From Bifidobacterium breve (GTDB lineage Bacteria > Actinomycetota > Actinomycetes > Mycobacteriales > Mycobacteriaceae): a DNA stretch of 5,582 nucleotides. The notes below the pieces were generated by a model. The model did no database searches, was not told the DNA's origin, and saw only the letters and a program-made list of their open reading frames with translations. The position numbers and the translations under genes are program-made. Shown in pieces: positions 1-4,654 of this stretch. Positions within the stretch are counted from its first letter, which is position 1. Each line of letters begins with the position of its first letter. The DNA is taken from positions 1 through 5,582 of the forward strand of contig CALQLM010000110.1 of assembly GCA_943331415.1 (NCBI GenBank). The letters are read 5' to 3'.

Positions 1-50
1 ACGACCGCGGCAGTACCCGCGATCAGGTGAGAACGAAGAGAGATTTGCAC
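1..50 (-). CDS. N-terminus of a probable exported protein, partial (runs off the left edge)
   Basis: Only 16 codons are visible, read leftward from a GTG at 48-50: MQISLRSHLIAGTAAV, followed by an incomplete Val codon. The start has AAGGA about 6 bases upstream (minus strand, about 57-61), and a plausible promoter lies further upstream. A short polar stretch with Arg and His followed by an Ala/Gly/Val-rich hydrophobic run looks like the beginning of a signal peptide or membrane anchor. It resembles the N-termini of a group of mycobacterial hypothetical exported proteins that begin roughly M-Q-L-S-x-R-x-x-x-T-A-G-V-A; that likeness is from memory and short. The gene lies on the same strand as the cys operon but is separated from it by 313 bases with its own promoter signals, so it is probably a separate unit. 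Function cannot be assigned from this much sequence. Confidence 0.5.
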   Translation of the reverse strand, partial: MQISLRSHLIAGTAAV

Positions 51-56
51 AGGAGG

Positions 57-61
57 TCCTT
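57..61 (-). promoter_or_regulatory. Shine-Dalgarno supporting the GTG start at 50
   Basis: On the minus strand AAGGA ends 6 bases before the GTG at 48-50. It is the main reason for taking this GTG as a start. The plus strand here reads AGGAGG (51-56), which looks like a ribosome site for a rightward gene, but no start codon follows at usable distance. Confidence 0.4.
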
Positions 62-89
62 AAAGTAAGCATTTAACACTGACGTGATG

Positions 90-118
90 AGAGTAACTGA
101 GAGAAATCTAAGCACCAA
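90..118 (-). promoter_or_regulatory. Candidate promoter for the leftward gene at 50
   Basis: On the minus strand TTGGTG (113-118) is followed by a 17-base spacer and TACTCT (90-95), which fits the mycobacterial TANNNT -10 pattern. Transcription would begin near 83, giving a leader of about 33 bases to the GTG. The -35 matches only 3 of 6 consensus positions. The stretch 30-130 is clearly more AT-rich than the coding regions around it. Predicted by eye only. Confidence 0.3.
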
Positions 119-119
119 G

Positions 120-290
120 CTACTCGGTGAAGAAGTTACTTTCGGCCCTGTCACACCCGTCTCGGCGAATCAGTGTCGAATCCACAATCACCTGTTGAAA
201 GGCGTTCGTGGGCGCCTCGAGGTAATCGCCGAGCAACAGTGCCGCGACACGCACACCATCGGCGGTCCGCTAACGGTTCCGACGTGACTG
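120..290 (-). pseudogene. Degenerate IS5-family transposase fragment (helix-turn-helix end plus first DDE block)
   Basis: An open frame on the minus strand from 269 to a TAG at 120-122 has coding-like codon use at first. It reads DGVRVAALLLGDYLEAPT and, a few residues on, VIVDSTLIRRD. This resembles the region of actinobacterial IS5-type transposases where a helix ending in D/E-G-V/I-x-V-x-A is followed by D-x-x-E-A and then V-I-L-D-G-T-L-I-P-x-D, whose Asp is the first catalytic residue of the DDE triad. In the same frame, just upstream, a TAG (270-272) followed by Arg falls where the family usually has Tyr-Arg, as if TAC had become TAG. Residues upstream (S-R-R-N-R) also fit a helix-turn-helix end. 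After TLIRRD the similarity fades and the frame stops; nothing of the rest of the element is seen. No start codon, terminal inverted repeats or target duplication could be identified, so this is a remnant. The family assignment rests on recalled motif similarity. Confidence 0.35.
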
Positions 291-349
291 TGGGGGTGAT
301 CCTGTGTGGCGATGCCCACCTGAATTGCCAACTCTCAGCAACCCGCAGA

Positions 350-363
350 GCGCCGTCGGGCGC
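350..363 (-). terminator. Short GC hairpin immediately after the cysQ stop
   Basis: GCGCC (350-354) and GGCGC (359-363) form a perfect 5-bp stem with a 4-base loop, directly abutting the TAG of cysQ at 364-366. No run of T follows on the minus strand, so it is at best a weak or tailless terminator of the kind proposed for mycobacteria. Its position at the end of the operon is the main argument for it. Confidence 0.3.
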
Positions 364-1092
364 CTACCGCAGCGCAGCCAGTGCGGCCTCTGCGTACTCC
401 GGCCGGCAGACCAGTAGGTCGGGCAGCAGCAGGTCAGCCTGGTTGTAGCGCAGGGGCGAGCCGTCGATGCGGGAGGTGTGCAACCCGACCGCCCGGGCGA
501 CGGCGACCGGCGCAGCGGAATCCCACTCGTATTGCCCGCCGGCATGGACGTAGACCTCGGCGTGGCCCTGAACCACCGCGGCGACCTTGGCCCCCGCCGA
601 CCCCATCTCGACCAGCGCTGCGCCTAACTGATCCTGAACCCGCAACGCCACCGCGGGAGGGCGGGTACGCGAGACCACGATGCGGGGCACGGCGGGGGCG
701 GGCGGAAGGGCCGCCACTCCGGGGGTCGACAGGGTGACGCCCTGGGCCGGTAGCGCCACCGCGCCCGCGACGAGTTCGCCGGCCTGCCACAGCGCGACGT
801 GCACCGCCCAGTCGTCGCGGCCGAGTTCGGAGAACTCGCGGGTGCCGTCGAGCGGGTCGACGATCCAGACCCGGTCTGATCGCAACCGGACCGGATCGTC
901 GGCGCCCTCCCCAGAGAGCACCGCATCGTCTAGGCGGACGGCCGCCAACTGTTCCATCAGGAAATCGTGCGAGCGCTGGTCGCCGGCGGCCTTGCGTTCC
1001 TGCGCGGTGGCGTCGACGAATTCGGTTCGTACATCAAGCAGCAGCCGGCCGGCCTCGGTGGCCAGTGTCGCCGCCAACGTGTGATCGTTCAC
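364..1092 (-). CDS. cysQ: CysQ-like 3'(2'),5'-bisphosphate nucleotidase (PAP/PAPS phosphatase, inositol monophosphatase superfamily)
   Basis: A 242-residue cytoplasmic metal-dependent phosphatase expected to hydrolyse PAP to AMP and PAPS to APS. Seen in the sequence: WIVDPLDGTREF (residues 76-87), the superfamily's metal- and phosphate-binding block; GSAGAK (164-169); and WDSAAP (190-195), the second metal-binding motif. DGSPLRYNQ (210-218) and DLLVCR (225-230) near the C-terminus match the mycobacterial CysQ enzyme Rv2131c as I recall it, including its FSxxGRDDWAVHxALW segment. The start chosen is a GTG at 1092, because its GTGA overlaps the cysNC stop by 4 bases. Upstream codons in frame lie inside cysNC and read as its shadow. 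There is no strong Shine-Dalgarno site, so coupling by termination and re-initiation is likely. Oddity: the usual Ser-Glu-Glu is Ser-Gly-Glu here (S60-G61-E62), so the first metal-ligand Glu is missing. Bacterial members can also act on fructose 1,6-bisphosphate or inositol phosphates, and substrate preference cannot be read from sequence. Whether a second cysQ exists elsewhere in this genome is not visible. Confidence 0.88.
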   Translation of the reverse strand: MNDHTLAATLATEAGRLLLDVRTEFVDATAQERKAAGDQRSHDFLMEQLAAVRLDDAVLSGEGADDPVRLRSDRVWIVDPLDGTREFSELGRDDWAVHVALWQAGELVAGAVALPAQGVTLSTPGVAALPPAPAVPRIVVSRTRPPAVALRVQDQLGAALVEMGSAGAKVAAVVQGHAEVYVHAGGQYEWDSAAPVAVARAVGLHTSRIDGSPLRYNQADLLLPDLLVCRPEYAEAALAALR

Positions 1093-2969
1093 TGCGGCGA
1101 GTCCAGTAAGTCGATGACCTGCTGGGCGAGCTGCGCCGCGGTGTGGTCGGGAGTTAGCCGCAGGTCGGGATTCTTGGGTCGCTGATAGGGGCTGTCGATT
1201 CCGGTGAAGTGGGTGATCTCCCCGGCCCGCGCCCGGGCATACAGACCCTTGGGATCGCGGCGTTCGCAATCGGCCAACGGGGTGTCGACGAACACCTCGA
1301 AAAACTCGATGCCGGCATCCGAGTGCACCTTTCGGGCCAACTCGCGGTGCTCCTCCAGTGGGCTGATCGCGGGAACCAGCACAGTGAGTCCGGCATCAGC
1401 CATCAGAGTGGCCACATGCGCCAGGCGGCGCAGGTTCTCGGCCCGGTCGGCCATCGTGAAACCAAGATCGGCGTTGAGACCGTGACGCAGGTTGTCGCCA
1501 TCGAGAATGTAAGCGGGACAGCCGTGTTCGAGCAGACTCTGCTCGGCCAGTACCGCTACCGAGGACTTGCCCGATCCCGACAGCCCGGTGAACCACACCG
1601 TGCGTCCCTTGGTCAGTCGCTCCCCCGCCGCCACCAGTGACTGGTGGCGCACCGTGTTAGGGGTGGCAGCACGCGTTGCCGCCGGTGCGGTGTCGCGCAC
1701 CATGCCGGCGGCCACGGTGACGTTGGTCTCGGGGTCGATCAGGATGAACGAACCGGTGGCGGCATTGCGCGAGTACTCGTCAAGTAGCAGGGGAACCTGA
1801 GTACGCAGGCTGACCCGCCCGAGTTCGTTGAGCTTCAACGCCGTCGCGCTCTTATCGCGGTGCAGGGTGTTGACGTCGAGCCGGTAGTCAAGGGCGATGA
1901 CCCGGGCCCGAGTGGTACGGGTGGTCTGCTTGATGACATAGTCCCGGCCTGGTTCCAGCGCAGCCTCGTCGGCCATCCAGCACACCATCGCGTCGAATTC
2001 GGTGGAGACGGCGGGCTGGTTCTGCGGACGTGCCAGCAGATCACCGCGGGAGATGTCGATATCGTCAGCCAGACTGATCGACACCGCCATCGGCGGAAAC
2101 GCCTCGGACACAGGGCCTTCCGGCCCGTCAATGGCGGTGATGTGGCTGGTCCTGCCACCGGGTAACACCACGACTTCGTCACCGGGACGCATGATGCCGC
2201 TGGCGACCGTACCCGCGTAGCTGCGGTGGTCGGCATGTTCGCGGGTCTGCGGGCGGATCACGTACTGCACCGGAAAGCGCACATCGACCAGGTTGCGGTC
2301 ACCGGCGATGTAAACATCCTCGAGGTGACTGAGCAGCGGAGGACCGTCGTACCAGGGCGCACGGGCAGATTTGGTGACCACATTGTCGCCATTGAGCGCC
2401 GAGATCGGAATGGTGGTGACGTCGTGGATGTCCAGCCGGGCCGCGAAGGCGTGGAACTCATCGCGAATCCAGTTGTAGCGCTCTTGATCCCAGTCGATCA
2501 GGTCCATCTTATTGACCGCCAGCACGATGTGCTGCACGCCCAGAAGCGATGCCAGGAAGGCGTGCCGACGGGACTGCTCCAACAGGCCATGGCGGGCGTC
2601 GACGAGCACGATCACCAACTGTGCGGTGGAGGCCCCGGTGACCATGTTCCGGGTGTACTGAAGGTGCCCCGGGGTGTCGGCGATGATGAACTTCCGCTTC
2701 GCCGTGGCGAAGTATCGGTACGCAACGTCGATGGTGATGCCCTGCTCACGCTCCGAACGCAGGCCGTCGGTCACCAGGGCTAGATCGGTGTAGTCATTGC
2801 CCCGTTCCCGCGAGGTGCGTTCGACGGCCGCGAGCTGATCCTCCATCACCGCCTTGGAGTCATAAAGCAGCCGGCCGATCAGTGTGGACTTGCCGTCGTC
2901 GACCGAACCGGCAGTGGCCAGCCTCAGCAGGGTCTGTCCCGGAACGGCCGGGAACGTGGGCTCGGTCAT
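1089..2969 (-). CDS. cysNC: CysNC: sulfate adenylyltransferase GTPase subunit fused to APS kinase
   Basis: A 626-residue bifunctional cytoplasmic enzyme. The N-terminal half (about 1-430) is CysN, the EF-Tu-like GTPase that drives CysD's synthesis of APS from sulfate and ATP. Seen are the P-loop GSVDDGKS (21-28), EQGITIDVAY (75-84) in switch I, DTPGH (98-102) in switch II and NKMD (153-156) for guanine recognition, followed by beta-barrel domains with HRSYAGTVASG (248-258) and LGRVSL (383-388). After a short Ala/Thr-rich linker (about 428-440), CysC makes PAPS from APS: P-loop GLSGSGKSS (462-470), LDGDNLRHGLN (489-499), ENLRR (511-515), the ISP loop (535-537), DPKGLYARARAGEI (572-585) and FTGIDSPYQRP (588-598). 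All kinase and GTPase signatures look intact, and the length is close to the 614 residues I recall for M. tuberculosis CysNC. The ATG shares its A with the cysD TGA (TGATG), and GGGAGGG lies 9 bases upstream inside cysD. The downstream end overlaps cysQ by 4 bases. Confidence 0.97.
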   Translation of the reverse strand: MTEPTFPAVPGQTLLRLATAGSVDDGKSTLIGRLLYDSKAVMEDQLAAVERTSRERGNDYTDLALVTDGLRSEREQGITIDVAYRYFATAKRKFIIADTPGHLQYTRNMVTGASTAQLVIVLVDARHGLLEQSRRHAFLASLLGVQHIVLAVNKMDLIDWDQERYNWIRDEFHAFAARLDIHDVTTIPISALNGDNVVTKSARAPWYDGPPLLSHLEDVYIAGDRNLVDVRFPVQYVIRPQTREHADHRSYAGTVASGIMRPGDEVVVLPGGRTSHITAIDGPEGPVSEAFPPMAVSISLADDIDISRGDLLARPQNQPAVSTEFDAMVCWMADEAALEPGRDYVIKQTTRTTRARVIALDYRLDVNTLHRDKSATALKLNELGRVSLRTQVPLLLDEYSRNAATGSFILIDPETNVTVAAGMVRDTAPAATRAATPNTVRHQSLVAAGERLTKGRTVWFTGLSGSGKSSVAVLAEQSLLEHGCPAYILDGDNLRHGLNADLGFTMADRAENLRRLAHVATLMADAGLTVLVPAISPLEEHRELARKVHSDAGIEFFEVFVDTPLADCERRDPKGLYARARAGEITHFTGIDSPYQRPKNPDLRLTPDHTAAQLAQQVIDLLDSPQ

Positions 2970-3898
2970 CAGAAGTAACCCTCCCGCTTGCGATCTTCCA
3001 TTCCGGCTTCGGAGATGCGGTCGTCGGCGCGGGTGGCACCGCGTTCGGTAAGCCGCGATAGTGCGGTTTCGGCGATAACCTCCTCGACAGTGGCGGCGAC
3101 TGATTCCACGCAGCCGGTGCAGGTGACATCGCCGACCGTGCGGAACCGCACGGAGGTCTCGAACACTTCTTCTCCCGCGTCGGGCTGCATGAACTCGTGC
3201 ACCGCCAGCAACATGCCGTCGCGGCGGAACACCGGCCGGGTGTGGGCGTAGTAGATCCCGGGCAGCGGAATGTTCTCAGCCCCGATATATGCCCAGATGT
3301 CGTACTCGGTCCAGTTCGACAGCGGGAACACCCGGATGTGCTCACCCTTGCGATGACGGCCGTTGTAGAGGTTCCAGAGTTCGGGCCGCTGCGCCTTGGG
3401 GTCCCACTGACCGAACTCATCGCGGAAGCTGAACACCCGCTCCTTGGCTCGGGCCTTCTCCTCGTCACGGCGCGCCCCACCGAACGCGGCGTCGAACTTG
3501 TTCTCCCGGATGGCGCGCAGCAACGTCACGGTCTGCAACGGGTTGCGCGACGGCCCGTTGTCCACCACCCGCCCGGCGTCGATGTCCTGCTGCACGCTCG
3601 CGACCACTAACCGCACGCCGTGGCGGGCGACCAGGTCGTCGCGGGTCGCGATCACTTCGTCGAAGTTGTGCCCGGTGTCGACATGCATCACCGGGAACGG
3701 CAGACGCCCGGGCGTGAAAGCCTTGATCGCCAGATGCAGCATCACGATCGAGTCCTTACCTCCGGAGAACAACAGCACCGGCTTCTCGAACTCGGCGGCG
3801 ACCTCGCGGATGATGTGGATCGCCTCGGCCTCCAGCGAGCGCAGCTGACTCAGCTCGTAGCGACCGGCCTTGGGCACCTCGGTCACGAAATTGACCAT
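2969..3898 (-). CDS. cysD: CysD: sulfate adenylyltransferase subunit 2 (ATP sulfurylase catalytic subunit)
   Basis: A 309-residue cytoplasmic ATP-pyrophosphatase-type enzyme that adenylylates sulfate to APS in complex with the GTPase CysN. Seen in the sequence: the PP-loop SGGKDS (45-50), HVDTGHNFDEV (72-82), FGGARRDEEKARAKER (139-154), which contributes to the active site, WNLYNGRHRKGEHIRVFPLSNW (175-196 region), the segment PGIYYAHTRPVFRRDG (213-228), a C-x-x-C pair (C260, C263) and the family's typical end RKREGYF (303-309). The length fits the family (E. coli CysD is about 300). The ATG at 3898 is supported by GAGG with 5 bases of spacing. It heads the operon; the TGA overlaps the cysNC ATG by one base, consistent with equimolar synthesis of the two subunits. 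The leader upstream carries a promoter and two inverted repeats, so it is probably regulated by sulfur supply, although no regulator gene is in view. Confidence 0.97.
   Translation of the reverse strand: MVNFVTEVPKAGRYELSQLRSLEAEAIHIIREVAAEFEKPVLLFSGGKDSIVMLHLAIKAFTPGRLPFPVMHVDTGHNFDEVIATRDDLVARHGVRLVVASVQQDIDAGRVVDNGPSRNPLQTVTLLRAIRENKFDAAFGGARRDEEKARAKERVFSFRDEFGQWDPKAQRPELWNLYNGRHRKGEHIRVFPLSNWTEYDIWAYIGAENIPLPGIYYAHTRPVFRRDGMLLAVHEFMQPDAGEEVFETSVRFRTVGDVTCTGCVESVAATVEEVIAETALSRLTERGATRADDRISEAGMEDRKREGYF
2979..2985 (-). promoter_or_regulatory. Ribosome binding site of cysNC inside the end of cysD
   Basis: GGGAGGG on the minus strand ends 9 bases before the ATG at 2967-2969. It supports this start and means cysNC can initiate on its own as well as by coupling to the overlapping cysD stop. 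Confidence 0.6.
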
Positions 3899-3903
3899 CG
3901 TTT

Positions 3904-3907
3904 CCTC
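3904..3907 (-). promoter_or_regulatory. Ribosome binding site of cysD
   Basis: GAGG on the minus strand with 5 bases to the ATG at 3896-3898. This fixes the cysD start. Confidence 0.6.
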
Positions 3908-3910
3908 GTA

Positions 3911-3938
3911 AAGTTGGTAGTTATTACCAGATTAACTT
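3911..3938. promoter_or_regulatory. AT-rich dyad in the cysD leader, candidate operator
   Basis: TGGTA-GTTAT-TACCA (3915-3929) is an inverted repeat with 5-base arms. It sits within an outer pair AAGTT (3911-3915) and AACTT (3934-3938). It lies just downstream of the predicted transcription start, where a bound repressor would block RNA polymerase. The AT-rich character is unlike the surrounding sequence. No regulator could be assigned from the motif. Confidence 0.35.
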
Positions 3939-3948
3939 GATTGAGGAG

Positions 3949-3978
3949 ACGCTAGCCAACGCGGTTCGGCTGTGTCAA
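3949..3978 (-). promoter_or_regulatory. Promoter of the cysD-cysNC-cysQ operon
   Basis: On the minus strand a perfect TTGACA -35 (3973-3978), an 18-base spacer and TAGCGT (3949-3954), which fits the TANNNT -10 pattern. Transcription would start near 3942, giving a leader of about 44 bases. It lies in the 99-base gap after canA, so the operon can be expressed separately from canA. A second possible -10, TAATCT (3929-3934), has no good -35. The -35 sits inside a perfect inverted repeat. Confidence 0.55.
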
Positions 3979-3983
3979 CAGCC
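3968..3983. repeat. Perfect 16-base inverted repeat over the cysD -35 and just after canA
   Basis: GGCTGT-GTCA-ACAGCC has two 6-base arms that pair exactly. It begins 14 bases after the canA stop, so it could form a small hairpin ending canA transcripts, but no T run follows on the minus strand. Because the TTGACA -35 lies within it, it could equally be an operator. Sequence alone does not decide. Confidence 0.5.
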
Positions 3984-3997
3984 TCTCGCGGGTCTTT

Positions 3998-4489
3998 CTA
4001 TGCCGTGACCTCGGTGAGCTTGCCGGTGGCCACGTCGAAGACGAACCCGCGCAGCGAGGTGTGTTTGGTGACGAAGGGGCTGTTCTCGATACGCCGCAGG
4101 GACTGCCGGACGTCCTCTTCGACGTCGGGGAACGCCTCGGCCGCCCACTCGGGCTTGATACCGGTCTCGGACTGGATATCGCGTTTGAAGTCGTCGTCGG
4201 TGAAGGTCAGCATTCCGCAGTCGGTGTGGTGGATGAGGATGATTTCGCGGGTGCCCAGCAGTCGCTGGCTGATGGCCAAGGACCGGATCTCGTCATCGGT
4301 GACCACGCCGCCGGCGTTGCGGATCACGTGCGCCTCCCCTTCCTGCAGGCCCAGGATGCCGTAGACGTTCATCCGGGCATCCATGCACGCGACCACGGCC
4401 ACATGCTTGCTCGGCGGCAGTGGAAGCGGGCCGTTGAAGGTTTTCGCGTAATCGGCGTTATTGGCCAGATAGGTGTCGGTGACGCTCAA
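3998..4489 (-). CDS. canA: Beta-class carbonic anhydrase (Rv1284-type)
   Basis: A 163-residue cytoplasmic zinc enzyme that interconverts CO2 and bicarbonate. Seen are the zinc ligands Cys35, His88 and Cys91 in CMDAR (35-39) and HHTDC (87-91), the catalytic Asp37-Arg39 dyad, EGEAHVIRNAGG (50-61), and a C-terminal TSLRGFVFDVATGKL (144-158). The start is a TTG at 4487-4489: GGAGG lies 5 bases upstream, and the resulting protein has the 163 residues and the N-terminus (x-V-T-D-x-Y-L-A-N-N) that I recall for M. tuberculosis Rv1284. The frame stays open to 4630, but that 47-residue extension is proline- and alanine-rich, runs over the promoter region and has no counterpart I know of. The gene is on the same strand as cysD, 99 bases upstream, and diverges from oppB. 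Its constant place beside sulfate genes in mycobacteria suggests a shared need rather than a known enzymatic link. Confidence 0.95.
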   Translation of the reverse strand: MSVTDTYLANNADYAKTFNGPLPLPPSKHVAVVACMDARMNVYGILGLQEGEAHVIRNAGGVVTDDEIRSLAISQRLLGTREIILIHHTDCGMLTFTDDDFKRDIQSETGIKPEWAAEAFPDVEEDVRQSLRRIENSPFVTKHTSLRGFVFDVATGKLTEVTA

Positions 4490-4494
4490 GGCAG

Positions 4495-4499
4495 CCTCC
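4495..4499 (-). promoter_or_regulatory. Strong ribosome binding site that decides the TTG start of canA
   Basis: GGAGG on the minus strand with 5 bases to the TTG at 4487-4489. No ATG or GTG in frame is nearby, so this site is the best evidence for a TTG start. Confidence 0.7.
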
Positions 4500-4526
4500 A
4501 GTTTCTTCGAGAGTTGGGTCGTGGCG

Positions 4527-4555
4527 ATGGTAGCGACAGTCCGCGGCGGCGTCAC
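4527..4555 (-). promoter_or_regulatory. Candidate promoter of canA
   Basis: On the minus strand GTGACG (4550-4555), a 17-base spacer and TACCAT (4527-4532). The -10 fits TANNNT and the -35 matches 4 of 6 consensus bases. Transcription would begin near 4520, leaving about 30 bases before the TTG, room for the GGAGG site. Confidence 0.4.
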
Positions 4556-4611
4556 CGTTAGTAATCGGTATGAACCGAATGGCGAAGCCGCGGCGGCAGG
4601 CCCGATCGCAC

Positions 4612-4617
4612 TACCCT
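4612..4617 (+). promoter_or_regulatory. -10 element of a leaderless oppB-operon transcript
   Basis: TACCCT fits the mycobacterial TANNNT pattern and is followed by exactly 7 bases and then the ATG at 4625. Transcription would therefore start at or next to the A of that ATG. No -35 hexamer is recognisable 16-19 bases upstream, which is common for mycobacterial promoters. Confidence 0.45.
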
Positions 4618-4624
4618 GTGGTCC

Positions 4625-4654
4625 ATGCAACGACCGCCGGCGTGCCGCCGATGA
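4625..4654 (+). CDS. Putative leaderless nine-residue leader peptide (MQRPPACRR) with a Cys codon, coupled to oppB
   Basis: A nine-codon frame, ATG to TGA, whose stop overlaps the oppB start as ATGA. The ATG lies 7 bases after a TANNNT -10, so the mRNA would begin with the start codon, as in the abundant leaderless transcripts of mycobacteria. oppB itself has no Shine-Dalgarno site, since the bases before its ATG are all C/G-rich codons of this frame. Its translation may therefore depend on ribosomes that finish this peptide. The peptide has one Cys codon (residue 7), a Pro-Pro pair and two CGA Arg codons, each able to slow ribosomes. Cysteine-codon leaderless short frames coupled to downstream genes are a described mycobacterial attenuation mechanism, though the known cases I recall have several consecutive Cys codons. 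The reading is inference from layout; a chance short frame is the alternative. Confidence 0.45.
   Translation: MQRPPACRR

Larger units (their letters stand above)
51..363. other. Intergenic stretch without an intact gene
   Basis: These 313 bases separate the cysQ stop from the leftward gene at 50. They hold a hairpin directly after cysQ (350-363), the transposase-like remnant (about 120-290), and an AT-richer promoter region (about 80-120) with an inverted repeat. A rightward open frame at 84-287 exists, but it has no ribosome site and is the reverse of the remnant. In M. tuberculosis, as I recall, the gene after cysNC is an Rrf2-type regulator (Rv1287); no trace of it is visible here. Confidence 0.6.

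Noticed and set aside
188..259. A 23-residue minus-strand short frame with three Cys codons, including Cys-Cys (MVCVSRHCCS...)
   Set aside because: It looked like a cysteine attenuator, but its -10 (TAGCGG) lacks the final T and no real gene follows directly. The same bases in another frame read as the transposase remnant, so it is probably accidental.
84..287. Rightward 67-residue open frame
   Set aside because: It has no ribosome site, composition unlike the neighbours and no recognisable motif, and it is antisense to the transposase-like fragment.
320..350. Possible riboswitch core (CTGAGA or GCAACC-like words) after cysQ
   Set aside because: The words resemble pieces of TPP and SAM riboswitches, but the remaining conserved elements and helices are absent, and the position after an operon is wrong for either.
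1093..1269. Upstream extension of the cysQ frame to 1269
   Set aside because: It lies wholly within cysNC as an alternate-frame shadow. The GTGA overlap at 1089-1092 gives a family-length start.
2226..2783. Rightward 185-residue open frame inside cysNC
   Set aside because: It is antisense to intact CysN GTPase motifs. Long antisense frames are expected in GC-rich genes, and its composition is not protein-like.
4061..4561. Rightward 166-residue open frame opposite canA
   Set aside because: It is the antisense shadow of a conserved enzyme, with no ribosome site or family likeness. Similar shadows at 381-737, 1209-1640, 3197-3610 and 4902-5475 were dropped for the same reason.
4490..4630. N-terminal extension of the carbonic anhydrase to a TTG at 4630
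   Set aside because: The extra 47 residues are low-complexity, overlap divergent promoter signals, and are not part of the 163-residue family protein. The internal TTG has a far better ribosome site.
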